Origin: CAIYZT01 sp947461435
GTDB taxonomy: Bacteria; Pseudomonadota; Alphaproteobacteria; Rhodobacterales; Rhodobacteraceae
Reading direction: 5' to 3'
Assembly: GCA_965284435.1 (NCBI GenBank)
Contig: OZ260083.1
Span: forward strand, 1,240,001-1,304,000
DNA: 64,000 bases
The translations under genes and the position numbers were made by a program. Every line of letters begins with the position of its first letter. Position 1 is the first letter of the stretch. Below the pieces are notes generated by a model. It was not told the origin of the DNA and did no database searches. It worked only from the letters and a program-made list of their open reading frames with translations. Shown in pieces: positions 23,418 through 31,203 of this stretch.

Positions 23418-25598
23418 TTAGAAGATCAAGATGTCGTTATTGAAGACGGACAGGTCCGTCACGCCCATGACGGAAAATTTCTGACCGCCGCCAAAATCGA
23501 ACAGAACGTTGCTCCCCGACACCGTCGCAAACTCTGCCACGACCTGCGCGGCAGTCTTGCCGCCACCCCAAAGCGCATCATCCAGTTTCAACGTGTCGAT
23601 ATTGTCCTCAAAGTCCTTCACCTTGTCGGCCCCAAAACCGGTTTCGAAGATAAAGGTGTCCTTTCCATCATCTCCAAACAGCCCGTCGTTGCCTGCAGTC
23701 CCCGAGATCTTGTCATTGCCAAGGCCGCCATGGAGCGTGTCGTTCCCTTTATCGCCAAACAGGGAATCATTGCCATTTCCGCCCGACAAGGAATCTTTTC
23801 CATTGCCGCCCCTCAGGCTGTCGTTGCCGCGCATCCCCTCGATCTCGTTGGCAAGGGAATTCCCCGTCACGATGTCTTTTCCGTCGCCCATGAAGGCGTT
23901 TTCAAACTCGTCTGCGCCGCCTGAAAGATTGGCGATCAACGTTCCGTTAAGCGATATCTGACCCCCAGACAAAAGACTAAGGGTGATGTTGCCCGCCATG
24001 GCCGCAAAGTTCAGCCAATCGATTCCGCCGTCCAGATCGTCGATGGTGGTGCGCGATGCTTCAAGATCGGCCAACATTCCAAAATCATCGGTGAAATGAA
24101 ACAGGGTGTTGATCGTGCTCTCGGATCCGTAAAACTTGATCGACGCGTCATCAACCGTGCCCGTTTCGCCCGTAACGGTGTCTTCAAACACCACACTCCA
24201 CGTCCCTTGCGACGAATATCCCTGAAGCGCGGTCACCCCATAGGTCCATGTCAATCCGTTGTCCATCGTCCAGGAATTGCCATCGCCCTCGGTCATCATT
24301 TGAACACGGGTACCATCGGGCGCTTCAAGCCAGATGTTCAGGTTCCGCGCATTGGCATGGGTCAGGGTCACCGTGACTTCGATGCTTTCAACGGTGATAT
24401 CCTTGTTGACCGTCATACCCAGCGACACTTGCCCCGTGCCCGGGACATTATTGTTGTCTGGAATCGATTTGGACGCGCCGCTGTAATTTCCTGTTGCGGT
24501 CTGTTCGTTCGATGACACATGGGCCGTGGGTGACATGACGGCCCAAGCTTCGGCCATACGGACCGCCGCATAGGCATCAACCATGCCATAGCCATAGGAC
24601 TGGTGGAACATGGTCCCCCCGCCATTCCATGTATTGCCCCCAACCGTCTGCCAGTCGCCGACCTCATCCAATTCTCCGGGCCCGCCCACGTCAGAACCGG
24701 TATGCCCGGCTGACAGCGCCAAAATCGTTTGAACGTCCCGCCAGCCAAGGTCGCTGTTGGCATCCAGCATCAGCGCGATAACGCCCGCCACCGTCGGCGT
24801 TGCCGCCGAGGTTCCGTTGAAGGTGCTGGTATAGTCGACATCGAAACTGTCAAAGTCAAAACCGGATCCGTTATATCCGGCCTCGCCCGTCAAATCCGTT
24901 GTAACGGCCGATGCAGGCCCCGCGATCAGAATGGACGATCCGTAATTCGTATAATCCGTCGCATTTCCGTTGTCGTCCGTGGCCGATACGCAGATCGAAT
25001 AGCGGATGGCATTCACGCCATCCCCGCTGGCGTTGTTTGTCTCGTTACCAGCCGCCTTGACGATGATTGTGCCAAGGCCATCGCGCCCAATCTCGACCAA
25101 AGCACCCCACAATTCGATGTCATGGCTGGTCGCAGAGCTGGCATCGGACATGTTCTGCGCTCTGGTGAAACTGCCGCCTGCGCCCCAACTGTTTGACATG
25201 ATGTCGAAATTGGCAGCCCACAAAACAGCGGCATCATACACATCGGCCGATTGAAACTGGATATCGTCCAGATAATTCACGCCGGTCAAGGTCACGCCAT
25301 AGGCAACACCCGTTCCCCCAACCCCATTGTTCGCCGTCGCCCCGATCAACCCCGCGCAAGAGGTGCCATGCCCGGAATTGTCATCCAGCGGCATGGGATC
25401 ATAGGTGACACCCTCATAGGTGAAATGCATCGATGCGTCATAATTGGCGGAAAGATCCTCGTGGGTATATTCCACCCCTTCATCATAGACGACCACCGTC
25501 ACACCGGTCCCGTCATAGTCCTCCCAGACTTTCTCGATGTTCCCGATCAGCGAAAAATGCCATTGATCGGCGTAAAGGGGATCGGTTGGCTTGGCCAT
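23418..25598 (-). CDS. S8 subtilase with kexin-type P domain and RTX repeats
   Basis: Predicted secreted serine protease, 726 residues. The catalytic domain fills residues about 15-350 with Asp39 (VVVYDEGV), His77 (NSGHGTSCAG), oxyanion Asn185 (AAGNETN) and Ser264 (NGTSAATP). A P/Homo B domain follows at about 365-490 (LTHANARNLNIWLEAPDGT, GTWSVVFEDTVTGETG), as in proprotein convertases. Residues about 590-650 carry RTX nonapeptides (GGNGKDSLSGGNGNDSL), and the chain ends with hydrophobic NNDILIF, typical of type I secretion substrates. There is no signal peptide or propeptide. The ATG at 25598 has AGGAG 8 bases upstream. No ABC exporter genes are adjacent. Regulation may involve repeats at 25661-25682. 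Confidence 0.9.
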   Translation of the reverse strand: MAKPTDPLYADQWHFSLIGNIEKVWEDYDGTGVTVVVYDEGVEYTHEDLSANYDASMHFTYEGVTYDPMPLDDNSGHGTSCAGLIGATANNGVGGTGVAYGVTLTGVNYLDDIQFQSADVYDAAVLWAANFDIMSNSWGAGGSFTRAQNMSDASSATSHDIELWGALVEIGRDGLGTIIVKAAGNETNNASGDGVNAIRYSICVSATDDNGNATDYTNYGSSILIAGPASAVTTDLTGEAGYNGSGFDFDSFDVDYTSTFNGTSAATPTVAGVIALMLDANSDLGWRDVQTILALSAGHTGSDVGGPGELDEVGDWQTVGGNTWNGGGTMFHQSYGYGMVDAYAAVRMAEAWAVMSPTAHVSSNEQTATGNYSGASKSIPDNNNVPGTGQVSLGMTVNKDITVESIEVTVTLTHANARNLNIWLEAPDGTRVQMMTEGDGNSWTMDNGLTWTYGVTALQGYSSQGTWSVVFEDTVTGETGTVDDASIKFYGSESTINTLFHFTDDFGMLADLEASRTTIDDLDGGIDWLNFAAMAGNITLSLLSGGQISLNGTLIANLSGGADEFENAFMGDGKDIVTGNSLANEIEGMRGNDSLRGGNGKDSLSGGNGNDSLFGDKGNDTLHGGLGNDKISGTAGNDGLFGDDGKDTFIFETGFGADKVKDFEDNIDTLKLDDALWGGGKTAAQVVAEFATVSGSNVLFDFGGGQKFSVMGVTDLSVFNNDILIF

Positions 25599-25660
25599 TG
25601 CACGCTCCTGCACTCAGAATTTCAAAACAGGTCTTAAAATTTATTTTCAATTTCGAACCT

Positions 25661-25682
25661 GTCCGAACATCGTCCGAATATC
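25661..25682. repeat. Tandem 11-bp direct repeat upstream of the protease gene
   Basis: Two abutting copies, GTCCGAACATC at 25661-25671 and GTCCGAATATC at 25672-25682, differ at one base. On the minus strand they read GATATTCGGAC then GATGTTCGGAC and a third degraded copy GGTTCGAAA follows. They lie about 63-84 bases upstream of the protease ATG, above an A/T-rich stretch that probably holds the promoter; this is a position expected for an activator site. Confidence 0.45.
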
Positions 25683-25743
25683 AAGGGCATCGCCGGCCAA
25701 GATCGCGCAAATCGCGCAATTTTGACGCAACGATCAAGGCCAT

Positions 25744-25779
25744 CCGACAAAAAGAAAAGGGCCCCGTAATGGGGCCCTT
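25744..25779 (-). terminator. Rho-independent terminator for trcR
   Basis: A perfect 9-bp stem, AAGGGCCCC / GGGGCCCTT with a GTAAT loop, spans 25757-25779. Read on the minus strand it is followed by TTTTCTTTTTG (25758-25748), so it terminates transcripts coming from the trcR gene, whose stop is 28 bases upstream. Confidence 0.85.
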
Positions 25780-25806
25780 ACACAAAAGACGCAAAAGGCG
25801 CGAACC

Positions 25807-26544
25807 TCAATTGTCGTCTTCATCATCCTCGTCATCGCCCTGCGGAAGGTTGAAAAAGCTCTCCGCGTCAGAAAAGTCTGCGGCGGTGCGCTTGTCTTCG
25901 GGTTCTTCCGTAAACGCCTCAATTCCGGTCAGGTTGCGCGCATCGGTCGACATGCCCAGCGACTGCTCGGTTGACACCAACTTGCGCCGCTCGTCATCGC
26001 TCATCACGCTGCCTTCTGCGGCCTTCTTGCGCGACGCGACCTGAACGATCGCGTCCAGTTCCGATTGCTTGCACAGCCCAAGCGCCACAGGATCGATCGG
26101 TGTGATGTTGTTGATGTTCCAATGGGTCCGCTCGCGGATCGCCTGAATGGTCGGCTTGGTGGTGCCCACCAGTTTGCCCACGGCGCCGTCGGACAGTTCA
26201 GGATGGAACTTCACCAACCACAAGATGGCGGCCGGACGATCCTGACGCTTTGACAAAGGGGTATAGCGCGGTCCGCGGCGTTTCTCTTCCCCGACAGCGG
26301 CCGCATTGAACTTGATGCGCAGCTTGTACAGCGGGTCCGCCTGACCGCGATCAATTTCAATGGCGTCCAACTGGTTGTTGCCCACCGGGTCAAATCCCTT
26401 GACGCCCGTCGCCACGTCGCCATCCGCAATGCCTTGAACTTCAAGCTCGTGCATGCTGCAAAAATCCGCGATCTGCTTGAAAGACAAGGTGGTATTGTCC
26501 ACAAGCCAAACAGCGGTTGCCTTGGCCATCAAAGGTTTCGACAT
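25807..26544 (-). CDS. trcR: DUF1013 cell-cycle transcriptional regulator TrcR
   Basis: Alphaproteobacterial DUF1013 protein, 245 residues; in Caulobacter the family member is described as a cell-cycle transcription factor associated with RNA polymerase. Visible landmarks are KATAVWLVDNTTLSFKQIAD near residue 8, EKRRGPRYTPLSKRQDRPAA, a helix-turn-helix-like LSDGAVGKLVGTTKPTIQAI around residue 118, and a very acidic C terminus (QGDDEDDEDDN). The ATG at 26544 is chosen because AGAGGA precedes it; an upstream TTG at 26550 is weaker. It is a single-gene unit with its own terminator. Role here is inferred from the family. Confidence 0.85.
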   Translation of the reverse strand: MSKPLMAKATAVWLVDNTTLSFKQIADFCSMHELEVQGIADGDVATGVKGFDPVGNNQLDAIEIDRGQADPLYKLRIKFNAAAVGEEKRRGPRYTPLSKRQDRPAAILWLVKFHPELSDGAVGKLVGTTKPTIQAIRERTHWNINNITPIDPVALGLCKQSELDAIVQVASRKKAAEGSVMSDDERRKLVSTEQSLGMSTDARNLTGIEAFTEEPEDKRTAADFSDAESFFNLPQGDDEDDEDDN

Positions 26545-26699
26545 CGACAATCCTCTCAGCGTTTGCGCGCCACGTCGGGCGGGCCTTTACAAATCTCTCC
26601 CGTGCCGGGAAAACGGCTGCGGACCTTGGTCCGCGAGTTCCACGATTTTGGGAATTCGAGGGGTGATATACTGCGATTTATTGCAAAGGGAAAGCGAAA

Positions 26700-27341
26700 A
26701 TGCGGCTGGGTCTTTGGGCGTTTGTTGTTGCACTTGGCTTCGGGGGGCCGGCCTGCGCCGAAGGGGACCGCGCCGGCGATTTTGACTACTACGTGATGAG
26801 CTTGTCCTGGTCGCCGGCTTGGTGCGAATTGACAGGCGATGGGCGCGGCGATCCGCAATGCGACAGGGGCACGGGCAAGGGCTGGGTCTTGCACGGTCTG
26901 TGGCCGCAGTTCGAACAGGGCTATCCCAGCTATTGCCGCACGGGCATGCGCGATCCGACCCGCGGCGAAACGGCCCAGATGGCCGATATCATGGGCGGGG
27001 CCGGGCTGGCCTTTTACGAATGGAAAAAGCACGGGCGCTGCTCGGGTCTGTCTGCGCCAGATTATTTTGATGCCTCTCGCCGCGCCTTTCAAAGAGTCAC
27101 AATGCCGCCGGTCTTTGCCGCCTTGACAAAGGATCTGACCCTTCCCGCGCAGGTTATCGAAGAGGCTTTTCGCGAGTCGAACCCGGCCCTCAGCGGCGAT
27201 CAGATCACCGTTTTGTGCGACGACGGCCTGATCGCCGAGGTGCGCCTGTGTCTGACCAAAGATCTGGAACCGCGCAGGTGTGGCAGCGATGTGATCCGTG
27301 ACTGCAAGATGACAGATGCCGCGCTTGAGGCGATCCGCTAG
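26700..27341 (+). CDS. Ribonuclease T2 family protein, exported
   Basis: Periplasmic or secreted RNase, 213 residues, cleaving RNA through a 2',3'-cyclic phosphate. The N-terminal 20 residues are a signal peptide (LGLWAFVVALGFGGPACA-E). The two catalytic sequences are present: CAS I as WVLHGLWPQ and CAS II as EWKKHGRC, both with the active His, and Glu/Lys in the second. Eight cysteines suggest disulfides. ATG at 26700, with AAAGGGAAAG 8 bases upstream. It is divergent from trcR and converges with the quinone oxidoreductase gene 8 bp away. Confidence 0.92.
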   Translation: MRLGLWAFVVALGFGGPACAEGDRAGDFDYYVMSLSWSPAWCELTGDGRGDPQCDRGTGKGWVLHGLWPQFEQGYPSYCRTGMRDPTRGETAQMADIMGGAGLAFYEWKKHGRCSGLSAPDYFDASRRAFQRVTMPPVFAALTKDLTLPAQVIEEAFRESNPALSGDQITVLCDDGLIAEVRLCLTKDLEPRRCGSDVIRDCKMTDAALEAIR

Positions 27342-27349
27342 CTCCCGTC

Positions 27350-28342
27350 TTACTCTTCCACTTTCAGCACGATCTTGCCGATATGCCCGCTGGATTCGAT
27401 CCGCCAATGGGCGGCGGCGGCGGCGGCCAACGGGTATTCGCTGTCGATCACAACCTGAAACGCCCCGCGCGCGATCATCGGCCAGACATGGGCCTCGACC
27501 TCTGCCGCGATGCGGGCCTTCGCCTGATCAGATTGCGGCCGCAAGGTGGACCCGGTGAAGGTCAAACGCCGTGTCATCAGCTCTGCGAAATTCGCCTCAA
27601 CCTTGGCGCCCTGCAAGAAAGCGATCTGCACCAATCGCCCGTCATCTGCCAAAGACTTGATGTTGCGAGGCAGGTAAGGGCCGCCCACCATGTCCAAAAT
27701 CACATCGGCCCCGCCGGCCTTGCGCAGGATTTCAACGTAATCTTCGGTGCGGTAATTGATGGCCCGTTCCGCCCCAAGCGTGACGCAGGCCGCGCATTTC
27801 TCGTCCGATCCGGCGGTTGCGAACACGCGCGCGCCCAAAGCGCGGGCAATCTGGATCGCGGTCGTTCCGATGCCTGACGTTCCCCCGTGAACCAGAAAAA
27901 TCTCTCCGGCTTTCAACTTGCCGCGCATCACCACATTCGACCACACCGTAAAGCAGGTTTCTGGCAAACACGCGGCATCGCGCATCGGCAGGCCCGGCGG
28001 AACGGGCAAGGCGTGGCTTTCGTGGGTTGCCGCATATTCGGCATATCCGCCCCCGGGCAGCAGCGCGCAAACCTTGTCGCCGATCTGCCAGCGCGTAACC
28101 CCCGGACCGCAGGCCACCACGGTCCCCGCCCCTTCCAGTCCCGGCAACGGCGAGGCGGATGGCGGCGGCGCATAGGCGCCCGCGCGCTGCAAGGCATCGG
28201 GCCGGTTCACCCCCGCATAGGCAAGCCGAATGATGATCTGGCCATGCCCCGGCACCGGCACCGGCGCAGAAATGGGTTTCAGAACGTCAGGACCGCCGAC
28301 GTCTTGGATTTCGATCGCAAGCATGGAATTGGACAGAGACAT
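27350..28342 (-). CDS. NAD(P)H:quinone oxidoreductase, zinc-free MDR family
   Basis: Medium-chain reductase of 330 residues, the PIG3/quinone-reductase-like group. It has a GroES-like N-terminal domain (GVNRPDALQRAGAYAPPP, GLEGAGTVVACGP), no zinc-binding cysteines, and a Rossmann fold with FLVHGGTSGIGTTAIQIA and ATAGSDEK. The ending HIGKIVLKVEE is typical of the group. COQ9 lies immediately upstream on the same strand with an 8-bp gap, so they are likely an operon. It may reduce quinones or other enone substrates; the substrate is not shown. Confidence 0.9.
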   Translation of the reverse strand: MSLSNSMLAIEIQDVGGPDVLKPISAPVPVPGHGQIIIRLAYAGVNRPDALQRAGAYAPPPSASPLPGLEGAGTVVACGPGVTRWQIGDKVCALLPGGGYAEYAATHESHALPVPPGLPMRDAACLPETCFTVWSNVVMRGKLKAGEIFLVHGGTSGIGTTAIQIARALGARVFATAGSDEKCAACVTLGAERAINYRTEDYVEILRKAGGADVILDMVGGPYLPRNIKSLADDGRLVQIAFLQGAKVEANFAELMTRRLTFTGSTLRPQSDQAKARIAAEVEAHVWPMIARGAFQVVIDSEYPLAAAAAAHWRIESSGHIGKIVLKVEE

Positions 28343-28350
28343 GAAGATTC

Positions 28351-29064
28351 CTAAAGGGTCGTGGTGCCGGGCAGGTCATTGGCCCCTTGTGGGGCATGAA
28401 GTCTTTCAAAAATCTTGAGCGGACCCTGCAAAAGCGCCCGCCCAAGCGAATTCTCGCGAAAGGCCCCTTTGGCCTTTTCAATCTGCATGACATTCTCGAT
28501 GCGGCGGTCCAGGAATTCCCAGGTGGCTGCACTGCCCTCGCTGTCATCGCCCAGCCAAAACAGAACCACCGACGCATAAAGCGCCGACAAGGTGGCGCGT
28601 TTGGTGTACCAGTTCACATCGGTCGACGGATCATTCAGCGCCCTCCAGATGGCATCCGCCGTGCCCCAGATCAGCGTTGCACCTTCCGGGGCATGGCTTG
28701 GCAAGGCGAACAGGGCCGTTCCGCGCCGCACCAATTCCTTGTCGGCCGCCTCCAGCCTCAGACGAACGGCGAGGGCGATCTTCTGCCGGATCTTCAGTGT
28801 GCCCATATCATTGCGCATGGCCAAGGCCTCGGTCATGGTTCGGTCGCCCGCACGATGATACGCCACCGCCAGATCCAAACCGCCCCGCGGGAATAGACCG
28901 GCCGCCAAACCCGGCGCCAACCCCGAATCGGTCAAGGCCGCCGAAAAGGTCATCTGCGACCAGCCGTCAAAGGCGACATGGGGCAACGCCGCCGCCAAAA
29001 GCCGTGCTTTCGCCTCTGCCATGGTCTTTTCACCCTCTGTCACTCTGATCTTCCCATCTTTCAT
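28351..29064 (-). CDS. COQ9 family protein (ubiquinone biosynthesis accessory)
   Basis: A 237-residue lipid-binding protein of the COQ9 family, which in mitochondria presents quinone intermediates to the COQ7 hydroxylase and has a TetR-like fold. Seen here are the N-terminal helix-turn-helix-like AEAKARLLAAALPHVAFDGW, the middle LPSHAPEGATLIWGTADAIW and DVNWYTKRATLSALYASVVL, and FLDRRIENVMQIEKAKG at the end. The ATG at 29064 is used; a TTG at 29070 is also in frame. It is divergent from rpsU, a pairing seen in many Alphaproteobacteria, and precedes the quinone oxidoreductase gene. Confidence 0.9.
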   Translation of the reverse strand: MKDGKIRVTEGEKTMAEAKARLLAAALPHVAFDGWSQMTFSAALTDSGLAPGLAAGLFPRGGLDLAVAYHRAGDRTMTEALAMRNDMGTLKIRQKIALAVRLRLEAADKELVRRGTALFALPSHAPEGATLIWGTADAIWRALNDPSTDVNWYTKRATLSALYASVVLFWLGDDSEGSAATWEFLDRRIENVMQIEKAKGAFRENSLGRALLQGPLKIFERLHAPQGANDLPGTTTL

Positions 29065-29101
29065 AGACAACCGTGCACCGGTTTGCTATGGCCCGCACGC
29101 C

Positions 29102-29116
29102 TGCACAATTTGTGCA
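29102..29116. promoter_or_regulatory. Palindrome between COQ9 and rpsU
   Basis: TGCACAA-T-TTGTGCA is a perfect 7-bp inverted repeat around a single T. It lies between the divergent COQ9 and rpsU starts, 31 bases before the rpsU ATG. It could be an operator for either gene; no known regulator motif is recognised. Confidence 0.4.
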
Positions 29117-29146
29117 ACTTTAACTTAGAGAGGTGGTGAAAACCAC

Positions 29147-29353
29147 ATGCAGGTCAGCGTCCGCGACAATAACGTTGAGCAAGCCCTTCGGGCCCTCAAG
29201 AAAAAGCTCCAGCGCGAAGGCGTGTTCCGCGAAATGAAGCTCAAGCAACATTTCGAGAAGCCCTCCGTCAAGAAAGCTCGCGAATCCGCCGAAGCCGTGC
29301 GCCGTGCGCGCAAGCTCGCGCGCAAGAAGCTTCAGCGCGAAGGCGGGATGTAG
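29147..29353 (+). CDS. rpsU: 30S ribosomal protein S21
   Basis: Small, highly basic protein of the 30S subunit involved in initiation, 68 residues, normal length. It begins MQVSVRDNNVEQALRALKKK and ends in RRARKLARKKLQREGGM, with the central FREMKLKQHFEKPSVKKARE. AGAGGTGG stands about 12 bases before the ATG. The gene is followed by a strong terminator, so it is a monocistronic unit; the palindrome upstream may regulate it. Some alphaproteobacteria carry more than one rpsU copy. Confidence 0.97.
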   Translation: MQVSVRDNNVEQALRALKKKLQREGVFREMKLKQHFEKPSVKKARESAEAVRRARKLARKKLQREGGM

Positions 29354-29436
29354 TCGGTCTTGCAGCGTGCTGCAAACCGGCGGTTCAGCCAGAGCCCCGT
29401 TAGCGACCCTGGGAGAGCGATCTCCAATCTGATTGA

Positions 29437-29466
29437 CCCCCGTCCGAGAGGCCGGGGGTTTTTCTT
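29437..29466 (+). terminator. Rho-independent terminator of rpsU
   Basis: CCCCCG at 29437-29442 pairs with CGGGGG at 29453-29458, with an inner CC/GG pair and a GAGA loop, followed by TTTTTCTTTT. It lies 84 bases past the rpsU stop. The segment between stop and stem holds nothing recognisable. Confidence 0.88.
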
Positions 29467-29607
29467 TTCGCCTGCACAGCCGCACGGCGCAGGTCCAATT
29501 GCCGCGCGATTGGGCAGGACTGACGATGTCTAAGCCAAATTAGTTGAAAATGCAGATTCCCATGGAACGTTTTCAACCCGGCGTGCGTTTACAGATATGG
29601 GCTCGGC

Positions 29608-29613
29608 TATAAT
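29608..29613 (+). promoter_or_regulatory. Consensus -10 box (TATAAT) just before the transglutaminase-like gene
   Basis: A perfect TATAAT sits 10 bases before the ATG at 29623. No good -35 hexamer lies 16-18 bases upstream (TTTACA at 29588 is too close). If used, transcription would begin about 2-4 bases before the ATG, giving an almost leaderless mRNA. The rest of the 29467-29607 gap shows nothing definite. Confidence 0.4.
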
Positions 29614-29622
29614 GGGTGTGGA

Positions 29623-30435
29623 ATGCTGATCAAGTTTGGCTACGATATTTCGGTGTCCTGTGCGCAGGACACCCCGATGATTGCCATGATGTCTGTGCGC
29701 GACGAACTGCGGGATGATCTGCGGTGGCAGTCGGGGGTCAGCACTGTCCCCGCGACCCAAGGCAGCAGCTACCGCGATCTGTGGGGCAATACCTGTCGGC
29801 GGTTCATCGCACCGGCGGGCCTGTTCACCCTCCGCAGCGATCAGGTGATCAAGGTGACCGCCGCCCCAGACCCCTACAAGCCTTGGCTTGTCGAAACCCC
29901 GATCTCCGATCTGCCGGATGACGTGTTGATCTACCTTTTGGGCAGCCGCTACTGCGAAACCGATCGGCTAAGTCAAATGGCGTGGGACATGTTCGGCACA
30001 ACCACGCCCGGCCATGCCCGCGTGCAGGCGATTTGCGATTATGTGCACAACCACATCCGGTTTGACTACATGAACGCCCGCGTGACGCGCACCGCCTTTG
30101 AAGGCTGGCAAGATCGGACAGGCGTGTGCCGCGATTTCGCACATCTTGCGATTGCCCTGTGCCGCTGCATGAACCTGCCCACGCGCTATGTGAATGGCTA
30201 TCTGGGCGATATCGGTGTGCCGATCACCGGCCCGATGGATTTTGCCGCCTGGATGGAGGTGTTTTTGGACGGGGCTTGGCACACCTTCGATCCGCGCAAC
30301 AATACGCCCCGCATTGGGCGCATTGTGGTGGCCTACGGGCGCGATGCCGCAGATGTTCCCCTGATCCATTCCTTCGGCACCCATATCTTGCAGAACTTCA
30401 AGGTCTGGGCGCAGCAGGTCGCTGACGCGGGCTGA
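29623..30435 (+). CDS. Transglutaminase-like domain protein
   Basis: A 270-residue protein of the COG1305 transglutaminase-like family. An N-terminal beta-rich domain (LIKFGYDISVSCAQDTPMIA) is followed by the core with Cys169 in RTGVCRDFAHLAIALCR and Asp223 in WHTFDPRNNTPR. The catalytic His normally found before AWMEV is replaced by Ala (MDFAAWMEVFLDG, residues 205-216), a substitution also known in a subgroup of this family that carries Ser or Ala there. It could be a non-catalytic or differently organised cysteine enzyme. No Shine-Dalgarno is apparent; see the -10 box at 29608. Its partner genes of the alpha-E/ATP-grasp type often seen with such proteins are not adjacent. Confidence 0.85.
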   Translation: MLIKFGYDISVSCAQDTPMIAMMSVRDELRDDLRWQSGVSTVPATQGSSYRDLWGNTCRRFIAPAGLFTLRSDQVIKVTAAPDPYKPWLVETPISDLPDDVLIYLLGSRYCETDRLSQMAWDMFGTTTPGHARVQAICDYVHNHIRFDYMNARVTRTAFEGWQDRTGVCRDFAHLAIALCRCMNLPTRYVNGYLGDIGVPITGPMDFAAWMEVFLDGAWHTFDPRNNTPRIGRIVVAYGRDAADVPLIHSFGTHILQNFKVWAQQVADAG

Positions 30436-30510
30436 CGCCGTGGCCTTTTCGGGCTTTTCGCTGCCGCCGCTTCGCGCCAAGATGCGCGGCAGCTTTCGGC
30501 CAAGGGTGAT

Positions 30511-31203
30511 ATGCGCGAATCCGATCTTTATCCGGCGATCAAGGCCTATCTTCAGGCCCAAGGCTATGAGGTGAAGGCCGAGGTCGGGGCCTGCGATGTC
30601 ATGGCCCAGCGCGGGCAAGAGCCGCCCCTTGTCGTCGAAATTAAGCTGACTTTTTCCTTGGCCCTTGTCCTGCAAGGGATCGACCGGCAATCCCTGTTTG
30701 ACGATGTCTATCTGGCTGTGCCGGTTTCGGGTGAAAAAGGCTGGAAACTGCGCTACCGCGATATCATCGCCCTGTGCCGCCGGCTGGGTCTGGGTCTTCT
30801 GGCCGTCAAAGACCAGTCGGTCGTGGCACATCTGGATCCTGCCCCCTATGCCCCGCGCAAAAATCTGCGCCGCGCGGCGGGCCTTCTGCGCGAGTTTGAG
30901 CGGCGGGTCGGCGATCCCAACACGGGCGGCACAACCCGGATCAAACGGATGACCGCCTATCGCCAAGATGCGTTGCGCTGCGCCTTTGCCTTGCACGGCG
31001 GGCCGATGAAGGCCGCAGCCGTGGCCAAAGCCGCAGGTGCCGCGCGGGCAAGCGCGATGATGCGGGATGATCACTATGGTTGGTTTTACCGCGTTGACCG
31101 CGGGATCTACGCCCTTACCGACAAGGGCCGTGCCGATCTTGCGCTGTCGGGCACCGACCTTGCGGCGCTGGGCCTGTTCTTGCCGGATCGCGCGACAGAT
31201 TAA
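30511..31203 (+). CDS. DUF2161 protein, PD-(D/E)XK nuclease-like
   Basis: A 230-residue soluble protein. The first 100 residues look like a PD-(D/E)XK phosphodiesterase fold: ESDLYPAIKAYLQAQGYEVK, the acidic residue in EVGACDVMAQ, and VVEIKLTFSL for the E-x-K. The second half contains a helical region and a winged-helix-like stretch (GAARASAMMRDDHYGWFYRVDRG split over two halves near residue 190). The combination is the DUF2161 architecture. It converges with the lrp gene with a TTAA overlap of both stop codons. The biochemical role is unknown; nuclease activity is inferred from motif only. Confidence 0.84.
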   Translation: MRESDLYPAIKAYLQAQGYEVKAEVGACDVMAQRGQEPPLVVEIKLTFSLALVLQGIDRQSLFDDVYLAVPVSGEKGWKLRYRDIIALCRRLGLGLLAVKDQSVVAHLDPAPYAPRKNLRRAAGLLREFERRVGDPNTGGTTRIKRMTAYRQDALRCAFALHGGPMKAAAVAKAAGAARASAMMRDDHYGWFYRVDRGIYALTDKGRADLALSGTDLAALGLFLPDRATD

